Position numbers and translations under genes: made by a program. Source: Pseudomonas sp. S04 (GTDB lineage: Bacteria; Pseudomonadota; Gammaproteobacteria; Pseudomonadales; Pseudomonadaceae). Taken from it: 64,000 nucleotides of DNA. How positions within the stretch are numbered: the first letter of the stretch is position 1; each line of letters opens with the position of its first letter. Below are positions 51,568-61,542 of this stretch, piece by piece. Where the stretch lies: NCBI RefSeq assembly GCF_009834545.1, contig NZ_CP019427.1:4532001-4596000 (forward strand), given 5' to 3'. Under the pieces are notes generated by a model. That model was given only the letters and a program-made list of their open reading frames with translations. It had not been told where the DNA came from and did no database searches.

Positions 51568-52500
51568 TCAACCACGCTTGTCGTAGAGTTTCGGCTCGCC
51601 CGGCGGCCGGCTCTTGAAGCGCCGGTGCGCCCACAGGTACTGCTCGGGGCAGGCGCTGACGGCGCTTTCGATCCACTGGTTGATGCGGATGCAGTCGGCT
51701 TCGTCGCTGGCCCCCGGGAAATCGCTGAACGGCGGGTGGATCACCAGGCGGTAACCGCTGCCGTCGGCCAGGCGCTCCTGGGTAAACGGCACCACCAGCG
51801 CCTTGCCCAGCTTGGCAAACTTGCTGGTGGCCGGCACCGTGGCCGCGAGAATGCCAAACAACGGCACAAAGATACTTTGCTTGGCGCCGTAGTCCTGGTC
51901 CGGTGCGTACCAGATCGCCCGGCCTGCGCGCAGCAGCTTGAACATGCCACGCACGTCCTCGCGCTCGATGGCCAGGGAGTCGAGGTTATGCCGCTCGCGG
52001 CCACGACGCTGGATGAAATCGAATAGCGGGTTCTTGTGCTCGCGGTACATGCCATCGATGGTGTGTTGCTGGCCTAGCAGCGCCGCGCCGACTTCCAGGG
52101 TGGTGAAGTGCAAGGCCATCAGGATCACGCCCTGGCCATCGCGCTGGGCCTGCTTGAGATGCTCCAGGCCTTCGATATGGGACAGGCGCGCCAGGCGCTC
52201 GCGTGGCCACCACCAACTCATGGCCATTTCAAAGAAGGCAATGCCGGTGGAGGCGAAGTTTTCCTTGAGCAGACGTTTGCGTTCGTCGGGAGTTTTCTCG
52301 GGAAAACACAGCTCAAGGTTACGTTTGGCGATGCGCCGACGGTCGCTGGCGACCCGATACATGCCGGCCCCCAGCACACGACCAATGCGCAACAGCCACG
52401 AATACGGCAACTGGACAACCAGCCACAGCAGCCCTAGACCGCACCATAGCGGCCAAAAACGTGGCGAAAGAAATGCAGCTCGAAATTGCGGGCGATCCAT
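51568..52500 (-). CDS. Lipid A biosynthesis lauroyl/myristoyl acyltransferase (LpxL/HtrB-like)
   Basis: 310 residues from the ATG at 52500. One N-terminal membrane anchor (WPLWCGLGLLWLVVQLPYSW), then the acyltransferase motif H-x4-E (LHFTTLEVG), GMYREHKNP and WYAPDQDYG, as in HtrB/LpxL. Transfers a secondary acyl chain from acyl-ACP to Kdo2-lipid IVA or lipid A. The large open frame extends to 53049 but overlaps minC and is not used. Immediately upstream, divergent, of minC. Confidence 0.9.
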   Translation of the reverse strand: MDRPQFRAAFLSPRFWPLWCGLGLLWLVVQLPYSWLLRIGRVLGAGMYRVASDRRRIAKRNLELCFPEKTPDERKRLLKENFASTGIAFFEMAMSWWWPRERLARLSHIEGLEHLKQAQRDGQGVILMALHFTTLEVGAALLGQQHTIDGMYREHKNPLFDFIQRRGRERHNLDSLAIEREDVRGMFKLLRAGRAIWYAPDQDYGAKQSIFVPLFGILAATVPATSKFAKLGKALVVPFTQERLADGSGYRLVIHPPFSDFPGASDEADCIRINQWIESAVSACPEQYLWAHRRFKSRPPGEPKLYDKRG

Positions 52501-52621
52501 TAACGATTCCGGACGGACAACAAGGTCGCGCATTCTACATCGGTTCGACCCTGCTTGCGGGCTGCGGGCGTTCTCGTTATAAGTCTCGGCACTTTTAGTG
52601 ACAAGCCGTTGTATGCCAACC

Positions 52622-53359
52622 ATGAGCCAAACCGAACTGCTAGACCAAGATCCCGTGTTCCAGTTGAAGGGCAGCATGCTCGCCATTACGGTGCTGGAGC
52701 TGGCCCGCAATGACCTGGAAATCCTCGACCGGCAGCTGGCTGCAAAGGTAGCTCTGGCACCTAATTTCTTCAGCAACGCCCCGCTGGTGCTGGCCCTGGA
52801 CAAGCTACCGGCCAGTGAAGGCTCGGTGGACCTGCCGGCCCTGATGCGCGTGTGCCGCCACCATGGCCTGCGCACCCTGGCCATCCGCGCCAGCCGTATC
52901 GAGGACATTGCCGCGGCCATTGCCGTCGACCTGCCGGTGTTACCGCCGTCGGGGGCCCGCGAGCGCGCCCTTGAACCGCTGGAAGGTGAAGTGCGCAAAA
53001 AACCGGAAAAACCACCGGAGCCGAGCATCAAGCCGACGCGCATCATCACTTCGCCAGTACGTGGCGGCCAGCAGATCTACGCCCAGGGCAGCGACCTGGT
53101 GGTGGTGTCCTCGGTCAGCCCCGGGGCGGAACTTCTGGCCGATGGCAACATCCATGTATACGGGCCGATGCGCGGTCGTGCGCTGGCCGGGGTCAAAGGC
53201 GACACCAAGGCACGGATTTTCTGCCAGCAAATGAGCGCTGAACTGCTGTCCATCGCCGGTCATTACAAGGTTTCCGAAGATCTTCGTCGCGACCCGCTCT
53301 GGGGGGCCGGCGTACAAGTCAGCCTGTCGGGCGACGTGTTGAACATCATTCGGCTTTAA
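52622..53359 (+). CDS. minC: Septum site-determining protein MinC
   Basis: 245 residues, FtsZ-polymer inhibitor. N-terminal MinC domain ([19 protein letters not shown]...) and C-terminal beta-helix with RSGQ-like [20 protein letters not shown] and [20 protein letters not shown]. The ATG at 52622 is used; the in-frame ATG at 52598 is N-terminal to the family start. 199 bp precede minD, with a dyad at 53441. Confidence 0.95.
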   Translation: MSQTELLDQDPVFQLKGSMLAITVLELARNDLEILDRQLAAKVALAPNFFSNAPLVLALDKLPASEGSVDLPALMRVCRHHGLRTLAIRASRIEDIAAAIAVDLPVLPPSGARERALEPLEGEVRKKPEKPPEPSIKPTRIITSPVRGGQQIYAQGSDLVVVSSVSPGAELLADGNIHVYGPMRGRALAGVKGDTKARIFCQQMSAELLSIAGHYKVSEDLRRDPLWGAGVQVSLSGDVLNIIRL

Positions 53360-53440
53360 CGGATACTGCCGCATTTTCCAAGCATCTCTAAAACGTAGTG
53401 AAAACGGCTCAAACGAAGTAGGAAAATGGCGTAGAGCGGT

Positions 53441-53457
53441 GTTTACCGGAGGTAAAC
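53441..53457. promoter_or_regulatory. Dyad in the minC-minD intergenic region
   Basis: GTTTACC-GGA-GGTAAAC, a perfect 7-bp inverted repeat around 3 bp, 101 bp before the minD start. It may be a regulatory site or an mRNA hairpin. Confidence 0.4.
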
Positions 53458-53558
53458 CCTGCCCCAGGCCCGATTCCAGCCAAGGCTGTCCGACTGCAGT
53501 AGTTTTCAAGAGATGTTTTTCGGGGCTAAAAGTCCTTTTTCCTTAGGGGTGAAACACC

Positions 53559-54371
53559 TTGGCCAAGATTCTCGTGGTTACATCCGGCAAGGGTGGTGTG
53601 GGTAAGACCACCACCAGCGCCGCTATCGGTACCGGCCTCGCTCTGCGTGGTCACAAAACAGTCATCGTCGACTTCGACGTCGGCCTGCGTAACCTCGACC
53701 TGATCATGGGTTGCGAGCGTCGCGTAGTGTATGACTTCGTCAATGTGGTCAATGGCGAAGCCAACCTGCAGCAGGCCCTGATCAAGGACAAGCGCCTTGA
53801 GAACCTCTACGTCCTGGCAGCCAGTCAGACCCGCGACAAAGACGCGCTGACCGTCGAAGGCGTGGAAAAGGTGCTGATGGCACTCAAGGAAGATTTCGAA
53901 TTCGTGGTCTGCGACTCCCCGGCGGGCATCGAGAAAGGCGCCCACCTGGCCATGTACTTCGCTGATGAAGCGATTGTCGTGACCAACCCGGAAGTGTCCT
54001 CGGTACGTGACTCGGACCGCATGCTGGGCCTGCTGGCCAGCAAATCGCGACGCGCCGAAAACGGCGAAGACCCGATCAAGGAACACCTGCTGTTGACTCG
54101 CTACAACCCTGAGCGCGTCAGCAACGGCGAAATGCTTGGCGTCGAAGACGTCAAGGAAATTCTGGCAGTCACCCTGCTTGGCGTGATTCCAGAGTCGCAA
54201 GCCGTACTCAAGGCTTCCAACCAAGGCGTGCCAGTGATTCTCGACGACCAGAGCGACGCCGGTAAGGCGTACAGCGATGCCGTCGATCGTCTGTTGGGCA
54301 AAACCGTGGAACACCGGTTCCTTGATGTTGAGAAGAAGGGATTCTTCGAGCGCCTTTTTGGAGGTAGATAA
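53559..54371 (+). CDS. minD: Septum site-determining ATPase MinD
   Basis: 270 residues, start TTG 53559 with AGGGGT upstream. Deviant Walker [18 protein letters not shown], switch [34 protein letters not shown], membrane-targeting C-terminal helix [11 protein letters not shown]. Positions MinC at the poles. The stop overlaps the minE start by one base (TAATG). Confidence 0.96.
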   Translation: MAKILVVTSGKGGVGKTTTSAAIGTGLALRGHKTVIVDFDVGLRNLDLIMGCERRVVYDFVNVVNGEANLQQALIKDKRLENLYVLAASQTRDKDALTVEGVEKVLMALKEDFEFVVCDSPAGIEKGAHLAMYFADEAIVVTNPEVSSVRDSDRMLGLLASKSRRAENGEDPIKEHLLLTRYNPERVSNGEMLGVEDVKEILAVTLLGVIPESQAVLKASNQGVPVILDDQSDAGKAYSDAVDRLLGKTVEHRFLDVEKKGFFERLFGGR

Positions 54372-54625
54372 TGAATCTTTTTGACTTCTTTCGCGCCAGC
54401 AAAAAAACCAGCACCGCGTCGGTAGCGAAAGAGCGTCTGCAGATCATCGTGGCGCATGAACGCGGCCAGCGCAGCACCCCTGACTACCTGCCAGCCTTGC
54501 AAAAGGAACTGGTCGAGGTGATCCGCAAGTACGTCAATATCGGGTCCGACGACGTGCATGTTGCACTGGAAAACCAGGGCAGCTGCTCGATTCTGGAACT
54601 CAATATCACCCTGCCAGATCGCTGA
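54371..54625 (+). CDS. minE: Cell division topological specificity factor MinE
   Basis: 84 residues. N-terminal membrane-binding region ([20 protein letters not shown]), MinD-stimulating helix [14 protein letters not shown], and topological-specificity beta strands ([20 protein letters not shown]). Overlaps minD by 1 nt, so co-translated. A hairpin follows at 54646. Confidence 0.95.
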   Translation: MNLFDFFRASKKTSTASVAKERLQIIVAHERGQRSTPDYLPALQKELVEVIRKYVNIGSDDVHVALENQGSCSILELNITLPDR

Positions 54626-54645
54626 GTCGATCCGGCTGGAGCCAC

Positions 54646-54689
54646 GGCGGCTCAGGTCCCCCAGGTTTGCTGGAGGGGCCTGAGTCGCC
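54646..54689. terminator. Hairpin between minE and rluA
   Basis: GGCGGCTCAGGTCCCCCAG pairs imperfectly with CTGGAGGGGCCTGAGTCGCC. The following GTTGGCGTTTGTT lacks a clear T-run, so termination may be incomplete. Confidence 0.5.
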
Positions 54690-54716
54690 GTTGGCGTTTG
54701 TTACGAGGCTGTTTTA

Positions 54717-55352
54717 ATGCCGTTGTCCAATATCCACATCCTCCACCAGGACACCGCCGTCCTGGTGGTGAACAAGCCTACCCTGCTGCTCTCGGTGCCT
54801 GGCCGCGCCGACGACAACAAGGACTGCCTGATTACTCGCCTGCAGGAAAACGGCTACCCGGAAGCGCGTATCGTCCATCGCCTGGACTGGGAAACCTCGG
54901 GGATCATCCTGCTGGCCCGCGACCCGGATACCCATCGCGAACTGTCTCGGCAATTTCACGACCGTGAAACCGAAAAAGCCTACACGGCGCTGTGCTGGGG
55001 CCAACCGGAACTGGACAGTGGCAGTATCGATCTGCCGCTGCGCTACGACCCACCGACCAAACCACGCCACGTGGTCGACCACGAGTTCGGCAAACATGCG
55101 CTGACCTTCTGGCGCGTGCTGGAGCGCTGTGGCGACTGGTGCCGGGTGGAGCTGACGCCGATTACCGGACGCTCGCACCAATTGCGCGTGCACATGCTCT
55201 CCATCGGCCATCCGCTGTTGGGCGACGGGCTGTACGCCCACCCCCAAGCCCTGGCGGCGTATCCTCGGCTGTGCCTGCACGCCAGCATGCTGAGCTTTAC
55301 CCACCCGCAAAGTGGTGAACGCCTGCGCTTTGAGTGCCCGGCACCCTTTTGA
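54717..55352 (+). CDS. rluA: RluA-family pseudouridine synthase
   Basis: 211 residues, dual 23S rRNA U746/tRNA U32 type by length. Catalytic Asp in HRLDWETSGIILLARD; family motifs EKAYTALCWG, LTPITGRSHQLRVHM and HPLLGDGLYAHP. N-terminal S4 domain is absent, as in RluA proper. Follows the Min operon on the same strand, the usual location in pseudomonads. Confidence 0.92.
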   Translation: MPLSNIHILHQDTAVLVVNKPTLLLSVPGRADDNKDCLITRLQENGYPEARIVHRLDWETSGIILLARDPDTHRELSRQFHDRETEKAYTALCWGQPELDSGSIDLPLRYDPPTKPRHVVDHEFGKHALTFWRVLERCGDWCRVELTPITGRSHQLRVHMLSIGHPLLGDGLYAHPQALAAYPRLCLHASMLSFTHPQSGERLRFECPAPF

Positions 55353-55406
55353 GCGCCTTGAAGCCCTTTCAAGCAACCCGTCGAAACCTGAAGGACGCCT
55401 GGACCG

Positions 55407-56510
55407 ATGACGCCTGACTCCCCACAACCGTCGACGCCCCTTGAGAAAGCGCCGCAGCAGTTGCTCTATCTGGTCTACGGCGACAAGGACGTGTACCGGC
55501 GCGAAGCCAAGTTCAGCATCCTCACGGCGCTGGCCCAACTGAAAAAGGCCGAGCCGCTGTGCATCCGCGTCCTCACCGATCGCCCGCAGGACTACGCCGG
55601 CTGGCCGGTCGAAACCATCGCCCTGAGCGATGAGATCATGACCGCCTGGCAGGGCAGCAACGGCTATCACCACCGGCGCAAGGCCTGCGCCATTGCCTAC
55701 GGCCTGACCCTGGCGCACAAGACCCTGTTCGTCGACACCGACACGCTGTTCCTCGACAACCCCCTGCGGGTGTTCGAGCACATTGGCCCCGGCCAGTACG
55801 TGATGGATCGCTTCGAGTACGACTGGCGCACTGTCTGCGAACGCGCGGACTACCTCAAGCTGGGCACTTGCCTGCAAGCCCACGGGGTCACGCCTGACAA
55901 CGGTTTCAAGCTGTACAACAGTGGCCTGTGTGGCGTCACCGACGGCGATAGCCCCTTGCTTGAACGCAGCATCGAGCTGATCGACGAGTGGACCCGCGAT
56001 GGGTTCGATATCCACACCATCGAACAGATCGCCCTGTCCTTCGCCATGCGCGACAAGCCGGTCCATGAAGCCAACCGCTACATCTACCACTACTTCGCCG
56101 AGAAGGGCTTTTTCCATGCCATGCAAAAGCACTTCTTCAGCCTGCATGGCGAACGCTTCCGCGCCGAACTGCCCACGCTGTGCACCGAGGTGCCCCGCTG
56201 CAAACCGATCCCCTCGCCGTGGCAGCGCCTGCGCATCAAGTGGAAGCTGCGCAACAAGCGTGGTGCGGTGAAAAAGGTCGGCCGTGCGTTGCTCTATGGC
56301 AGTGCCGCCCCCGAGCACCCGTACTACGAAGTGTGTCGTCATGAATGGTGGGAGTCGGCTTCGCGGGAGATTCTGCGTTGGGACGAAGGCACGCGAAAGC
56401 AGTTCTTCGGCCCCGACCAGGGACGCTGGCCGAAACACCTGCCCAAGCCGGCAAAATCGGCGGACGAACAAACCATCATTGCCTACCTGCGCAAGCGTTT
56501 GGCACATTGA
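55407..56510 (+). CDS. Glycosyltransferase-like (GT-A/GT8 fold) protein
   Basis: 367 residues. The N-terminal region carries a nucleotide-sugar-type DxD (HKTLFVDTDTLFLDNPLRVF, about residue 110), preceded by LLYLVYGDKDVYRREAKFSI and RPQDYAGWPVE; later LYNSGLCGVTDGDSPLLERS fits the acceptor region of GT8-like enzymes. The C-terminal 80 residues are basic. No signal peptide. Not a close match to any characterised enzyme I know, so sugar and acceptor are undetermined. Start ATG 55407 54 bp after rluA. Confidence 0.7.
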   Translation: MTPDSPQPSTPLEKAPQQLLYLVYGDKDVYRREAKFSILTALAQLKKAEPLCIRVLTDRPQDYAGWPVETIALSDEIMTAWQGSNGYHHRRKACAIAYGLTLAHKTLFVDTDTLFLDNPLRVFEHIGPGQYVMDRFEYDWRTVCERADYLKLGTCLQAHGVTPDNGFKLYNSGLCGVTDGDSPLLERSIELIDEWTRDGFDIHTIEQIALSFAMRDKPVHEANRYIYHYFAEKGFFHAMQKHFFSLHGERFRAELPTLCTEVPRCKPIPSPWQRLRIKWKLRNKRGAVKKVGRALLYGSAAPEHPYYEVCRHEWWESASREILRWDEGTRKQFFGPDQGRWPKHLPKPAKSADEQTIIAYLRKRLAH

Positions 56511-56606
56511 TCCCGTGTCGCGAGTCGATTGCCGTGCGCCACACGCACTTGCCCAATGCGTGTGGCCAATACGTTAAACTCGCGGCACTGCTGTCTGGAG
56601 CTACTT

Positions 56607-57896
56607 ATGCGCGAAGAGTTGAACCAAGGCCTGATCGACTTCCTCAAGGCCTCCCCTACCCCCTTTCATGCCACTGCCAGCCTGGTCCAGCGCCTGGAAG
56701 CGGCGGGCTATCAGCGCCTTGACGAGCGCGAGTCCTGGACTACCGAAGCCAACGGTCGTTACTACGTAACCCGTAACGACTCCTCGATCGTGGCCATCAA
56801 GCTGGGCCGCAACTCGCCGCTGTACGACGGCATTCGCATGGTCGGCGCCCATACCGACAGCCCGTGCCTGCGGGTCAAGCCGCAACCTGAACTGCAACGC
56901 CAGGGGTTCTGGCAACTGGGCGTCGAAGTCTATGGCGGCGCGCTGCTTGCCCCCTGGTTCGATCGCGACCTGTCGCTGGCCGGACGCGTGACCTTCCGCC
57001 GCGACGGCAAGGTCGAAAGCCAGTTGATCGACTTCAAGGCGCCGATCGCCACCATTCCCAACCTGGCCATCCACCTCAACCGTGAGGCCAACCTGGGCTG
57101 GGCGATCAACGCGCAGACCGAACTGCCGCCGATCCTCGCGCAATTTGCCGGTGACGAGCGCGTCGATTTCCGCGCCGTGCTCACCAACCAATTGGCCCTG
57201 GAACACGGCCTGAATGCCGACGTGGTGCTGGACTACGAGTTGAGCTTCTACGACACCCAAAGCGCCGCGGTGATTGGCCTGCACGGCGATTTCATTGCCG
57301 GTGCGCGCCTGGACAACCTGCTGTCGTGCTACGCCGGCCTGCAAGCGCTGCTGAGCGCCGAGACCGACGAGACCTGCGTGTTTGTCGCCAACGACCACGA
57401 AGAAGTCGGCTCCTGCTCGGCCTGCGGTGCCGACGGCCCGATGCTGGAGCAGACCCTGCGCCGCCTGCTGCCCGAAGGTGAGGAGTTCGTGCGCACCATC
57501 CAGAAATCCCTGTTGATCTCGGCCGACAATGCCCACGGCGTGCACCCCAACTACGCCGACAAGCACGACGCCAACCATGGCCCGAAACTCAATGCCGGCC
57601 CGGTGATCAAGGTCAACAGCAACCAGCGCTACGCCACCAACAGTGAAACCGCCGGTTTCTTCCGCCACCTGTGCATGGCCGAAGAAGTACCCGTGCAGAG
57701 CTTCGTGGTGCGCAGTGACATGGGTTGCGGCTCGACCATCGGCCCGATCACCGCCAGCCACCTGGGCGTGCGAACCGTGGACATCGGCCTGCCGACGTTC
57801 GCCATGCACTCGATCCGCGAACTGTGCGGCAGCCACGACCTGGTGCACCTGGTCAAAGTGCTGAGCGCGTTCTACGCCTGCCGCGAATTGCCATGA
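56607..57896 (+). CDS. apeB: M18 family aminopeptidase
   Basis: 429-residue dinuclear zinc aspartyl-type aminopeptidase: [15 protein letters not shown] (His, Asp), the SARLDN-like [18 protein letters not shown] catalytic Glu-Glu, and [22 protein letters not shown] at 56607 ([22 protein letters not shown]) gives the family start; ATGs upstream lie in the leader. Cytosolic peptide breakdown. Confidence 0.93.
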   Translation: MREELNQGLIDFLKASPTPFHATASLVQRLEAAGYQRLDERESWTTEANGRYYVTRNDSSIVAIKLGRNSPLYDGIRMVGAHTDSPCLRVKPQPELQRQGFWQLGVEVYGGALLAPWFDRDLSLAGRVTFRRDGKVESQLIDFKAPIATIPNLAIHLNREANLGWAINAQTELPPILAQFAGDERVDFRAVLTNQLALEHGLNADVVLDYELSFYDTQSAAVIGLHGDFIAGARLDNLLSCYAGLQALLSAETDETCVFVANDHEEVGSCSACGADGPMLEQTLRRLLPEGEEFVRTIQKSLLISADNAHGVHPNYADKHDANHGPKLNAGPVIKVNSNQRYATNSETAGFFRHLCMAEEVPVQSFVVRSDMGCGSTIGPITASHLGVRTVDIGLPTFAMHSIRELCGSHDLVHLVKVLSAFYACRELP

Positions 57897-58015
57897 CCCG
57901 TCACGGCGAGGGTGCTGGTGCCCTCGCCGCGAATTGCCCTGGCGTTGACATTCATCACGCCCGTTGACGCAAAAGCCACCTAAACTTAAACCTGTACCTT
58001 TCTAAGGCTGTCGCC

Positions 58016-58192
58016 ATGATCTCGATGTCTTTGTTCAACTCCATGCTCATTCCGATCCTGTCGGGGATGATCCTGCTGGCCATCGGCTTCAACTTTCGCG
58101 ACAAGAACGCCGGCGTGTTCTCGATGTGGATCGGCATGCTGGTGATTCTCGCCACCGTGGTCATCAAGATCCTCGCCAAGCTCAACGAATAA
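58016..58192 (+). CDS. 58-residue two-helix membrane protein
   Basis: Missed by size filters. Reads MISMSLFNSMLIPILSGMIL then a short polar loop (FNFRDKNAG) then FSMWIGMLVILATVVIKIL and KLNE, a two-helix protein with basic loop. TAAGG 8-12 nt upstream. Probably a real small membrane gene, 78 bp before the MscS gene on the same strand. Family unknown. Confidence 0.7.
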   Translation: MISMSLFNSMLIPILSGMILLAIGFNFRDKNAGVFSMWIGMLVILATVVIKILAKLNE

Positions 58193-58270
58193 AAGCACCC
58201 GCCACGCTCGCATTGGCTTTGCCCCACTCGTACACTCGGTCAACCTGCACCTGTTGAGGTTGACCGCCTA

Positions 58271-60427
58271 GTGTTTGCTCGCCTGTTCGCCCTGCCGTCC
58301 ACGTTGTTCATTTGCCTGCTGCTGTTGCTGCCCATGGCGTCGGCCCAGGCGGTCGGCTTGCCGAGCCTGCTCGGCAGCTCCAGCAAAACCCAGCCGCAAG
58401 CGAGCGAGCCCTTGGGGCAATCGCTGGACGAAGTGATCAAGTCGCTGGAAAACGACCAGCAACGGGCCAAGCTGCTGGCCGACCTGAAAAAACTGCGCGA
58501 CGCCACGAAAAAGGCCCAGCCACCCGCGGAAGAAGGCGTGCTGGGCCTGATCGGCGGCACCCTGTCGAGCCTGGAAAAACAACTCACCGGCTCCGACAGC
58601 CCGATCACCCGCTGGAGCGCCGAATTTGACCAGGCCAAGGAAGAATTCAGCAGCCTGATGCTGCCGGCCAGCGAATGGCTACCGATCATCTTTGGCTTTG
58701 CCGTGGTGCTGATGCTCTGGAGCCTGCTCGCCGCGGCCCTGATCTGGCTCAGCCACCGCTTGCGCATGCGCTTCGGCCTGACCGAAGAGCTGCCACAACA
58801 TCCCCGGACCTGGGACCTGGTGCGCTTCGCCCTGCGCAAGCTCGGGCCCTGGCTGATCGCCCTGGTGATCACCGTCTACATGAGCTACGCCCTGCCGCCC
58901 TCCCTGGGCAAGTACCTGGCGATGGTGCTGGCCTATGCACTGGTCGTGGGGACCTGCTTCTCGGCAGTCTGCGTGATTGCCTTTTCCCTGCTCGATGGTC
59001 CGCACCGCCACCGCGCGTTGTACATCCTGCGGCACCAGGCCTTCCGCCCGCTGTGGCTGATCGGCAGCTTTGCCGCATTCGGCGAAGCCTTGAACGACCC
59101 AAGGCTGGTGGCCAGCCTGGGGATTCACCTGGCCCACGCCACCGCCACCGTCGCCAATGTACTGGCCGCCCTGTCTACCGGCCTGTTCATCCTGCGTTTC
59201 CGCCGTCCCATCGCGCACCTGATCCGCAACCAGCCGCTGTCGCGACGCCTGACCCGCCGCGCCCTCAGCGACACGATCGAGATCCTCGGTACCTTCTGGT
59301 ACCTGCCAGCCCTGGTACTGGTGGGTATCTCGCTGTTTGCCACCTTCGTCTCGGCAGGCGACACCAGCACCGCCCTGCGCCAGGCGCTGATCTGCACCGT
59401 GCTGCTGGTGGTGTGCATGGTCATCAACGGCCTGGTTCGCCGGCATTCCCTCAAACCGCAACGCGGGGCCAAGCGCCACGCGCTGTACTCCGAACGCCTC
59501 AAGAGCTTCTGCTACACCCTGGTGCACCTGGCGATCTGGCTGGTGTTCATCGAACTGGGCCTGCGGGTCTGGGGCATGTCGTTGATCCGCTTCACCGAAG
59601 GCGAAGGCCATGACGTCAGCGTCAAATTGTTCAGCCTGGCCGGCACCCTGATTTTCGCCTGGTTGATCTGGATCCTCAGCGACACCGCCGTGCACCACGC
59701 CCTCACCCGCTCGCGCAAAGGCCTGGCCAATGCCCGTGCGCAGACCATGATGCCGCTGATTCGCAACGTGCTGTTCGTGGCGATTTTTATCATCGCGCTG
59801 ATCGTCGCCCTGGCCAACATGGGCATGAACGTCACCCCGCTGCTGGCCGGTGCCGGTGTCATCGGCCTGGCCATTGGTTTTGGTGCGCAGTCGCTGGTGG
59901 CCGACCTGATCACCGGGCTGTTCATCATCATCGAGGACTCCCTGGCCATCGACGACTACGTCGACGTCGGCGGCCACCTGGGCACTGTCGAAGGCCTGAC
60001 CATCCGCACCGTACGCCTGCGGGACATCGACGGCATCGTCCACACCATCCCGTTCAGCGAAATCAAAAGCATCAAGAACTACTCGCGCGAGTTCGGCTAC
60101 GCCATCTTCCGCGTGGCGGTGCCCTACAACATGGAAATCGACGAAGCGATCAAACTGATGCGCGACGTCGGCCAGAAGATCCGTAACGATCCGCTGCAAC
60201 GCCGTAACATCTGGTCGCCGCTGGAGATCCAGGGCGTCGAGAGTTTCGAGTCTGGTAGTGCGATCCTGCGCGCCCGGTTCAAGACCGCGCCGATCAAGCA
60301 GTGGGAAGTGTCACGGGCGTTCAACCTGTCGCTCAAGCGCCATATGGACGAGGCCGGCCTGGACCTGGCGACGCCACGCATGAGCGTCCAGGTGATTACC
60401 CCGGGAGGGGGGACCGAGAAGGATTGA
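58271..60427 (+). CDS. Mechanosensitive ion channel, MscS family (extended)
   Basis: 718 residues from GTG. Signal peptide (MFARLFALPSTLFICLLLLL...AQA), a long hydrophilic periplasmic N-terminus with coiled-coil-like stretch, six to eight additional helices, and the MscS core near residue 510-640: GAGVIGLAIGFGAQSLVADL, VDVGGHLGTVEGLTIRTVRL, IPFSEIKSIKNYSREF. Extended MscK/YbdG-type; gates on osmotic downshift. GTG 58271 is accepted although GAGG lies 12 nt farther than ideal. Confidence 0.9.
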   Translation: MFARLFALPSTLFICLLLLLPMASAQAVGLPSLLGSSSKTQPQASEPLGQSLDEVIKSLENDQQRAKLLADLKKLRDATKKAQPPAEEGVLGLIGGTLSSLEKQLTGSDSPITRWSAEFDQAKEEFSSLMLPASEWLPIIFGFAVVLMLWSLLAAALIWLSHRLRMRFGLTEELPQHPRTWDLVRFALRKLGPWLIALVITVYMSYALPPSLGKYLAMVLAYALVVGTCFSAVCVIAFSLLDGPHRHRALYILRHQAFRPLWLIGSFAAFGEALNDPRLVASLGIHLAHATATVANVLAALSTGLFILRFRRPIAHLIRNQPLSRRLTRRALSDTIEILGTFWYLPALVLVGISLFATFVSAGDTSTALRQALICTVLLVVCMVINGLVRRHSLKPQRGAKRHALYSERLKSFCYTLVHLAIWLVFIELGLRVWGMSLIRFTEGEGHDVSVKLFSLAGTLIFAWLIWILSDTAVHHALTRSRKGLANARAQTMMPLIRNVLFVAIFIIALIVALANMGMNVTPLLAGAGVIGLAIGFGAQSLVADLITGLFIIIEDSLAIDDYVDVGGHLGTVEGLTIRTVRLRDIDGIVHTIPFSEIKSIKNYSREFGYAIFRVAVPYNMEIDEAIKLMRDVGQKIRNDPLQRRNIWSPLEIQGVESFESGSAILRARFKTAPIKQWEVSRAFNLSLKRHMDEAGLDLATPRMSVQVITPGGGTEKD

Positions 60428-60465
60428 TGGTGCCTGACATGCCGCTATCGCGGGCGTAGGTATCT

Positions 60466-60783
60466 ACACAGCTTTGTGGCGGCCTGTGGGCCTACCGGAG
60501 GTGTTGGATTCGGCCGAGTACATATCCATTTCTGCGGTAACGGCCTCCTATGGTTCCGCTTTTACAGCGGCTCACTTTTGGAGGAGCCCAAAAGTAAGCA
60601 AAAGGCTCTTGCCCCACCACTCGGCACCTCGCTTAGGCTCGGTGTGCCCTCACGCAGGCTTGAATCCGTGGGCCGCCGCCACGCGCCATCCATGGCGCGG
60701 GGCGGCTAACCCGGCGTCCTGCCGGGTTACCCACGGCTTCAAGCCTGCGTTCGGCCAGCGTGGTTAACGGGGCGCCCAGGATC
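60466..60783. repeat. Long imperfect inverted repeat, left arm
   Basis: Reads as the near-complement of 62633-62988 across the whole interval. Shared blocks include GAGTACATATCCATTTC, CTCCTATGGTTCCGC, CAGCGTGGTTAACGGGGCGC and CGCTTAGGCTCGG in matching order when one arm is reverse-complemented. Together the arms bracket the hexamer tract and IS3 element. In the MscS downstream gap the region has no gene. Confidence 0.85.
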
Positions 60784-60786
60784 AAA

Positions 60787-60864
<78 letters not shown>

Positions 60865-61041
60865 ATCAAAAGATTGCTGACTTCGTCAGCGTCTTGGGAA
60901 GTAGAAGCTACACCGCGCATGCCCTAGCGATCAGGTCGGCTTTTAGGCCGCCTCGCTTTGTTTTTGATCCCCCCCGGTGTCAGGGTAGTTGTCGTGTCCT
61001 CCGCTTTTTAAAAGTATTCCGGGGGCGGCAAGAGTAAGGTC

Positions 61042-61542
61042 ATGCCTTTCTATTCAGAAGAACGCAAAGCTGCGTTGTTGAAAATGATGCTTCCGCCCCT
61101 GAGCCTTTCAGCGTCGGAGGTCGCGCGCCGTGAAGGTTGTAGCGACATGTCTCTTCATTATTGGCGTAAGCAAGCTGCTGCCAGAGGTTCCCAGTTGTCC
61201 GAAAACAAGCAGTCGCCTGAAAATTGGTCTGCCGAATCCAAGCTCATGGCAGTCATCGAATCATCAGCTTTGTCGGAGCTGGAGCTGAGTGAGTATTGCC
61301 GTCGCAACGGTATTTTCCCTGAGCAAATTGATGGCTGGCGCAAAGCTTTCATTGCCAACAGTACTAATCATTCAGCGCTGAAAAAAGGAATCGCTGGGGA
61401 GACCAAGGAGGATAAAAAGCGGATTCGGGAACTGGAGCGCGAGCTGCGCCGAAAGGATGCAGCACTGGCTGAAACAGTCGCATTGCTGGTGCTGCGAAAA
61501 AAGCTCAATGCCTACTGGGGGAGCGACGACGAGGTCAATTGA
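61042..61542 (+). CDS. IS3-family transposase OrfA
   Basis: 166 residues: an N-terminal HTH (SASEVARREGCSDMSLHYWR) and a second helix-turn region (ELSEYCRRNGIFPEQIDGWR), and a leucine-zipper-like C-terminus (ELERELRRKDAALAETVALL). Binds terminal repeats. Its frame passes through AAAAAAG at 61497-61503; a -1 slip there enters the orfB frame. Confidence 0.85.
   Translation: MPFYSEERKAALLKMMLPPLSLSASEVARREGCSDMSLHYWRKQAAARGSQLSENKQSPENWSAESKLMAVIESSALSELELSEYCRRNGIFPEQIDGWRKAFIANSTNHSALKKGIAGETKEDKKRIRELERELRRKDAALAETVALLVLRKKLNAYWGSDDEVN
61497..61503 (+). other. -1 ribosomal frameshift heptamer A AAA AAG
   Basis: In the orfA frame the codons are CGA-AAA-AAG. The -1 frame from 61503 is open into orfB with no stop (61503-61539 is 12 codons), giving a fused OrfAB of about 517 residues. 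A6G is the canonical IS3 slippery sequence. Confidence 0.82.

Noticed and set aside
58679..60199. 506-codon ORF opposite the MscS channel
   Set aside because: Antisense mirror frame; highly biased composition.
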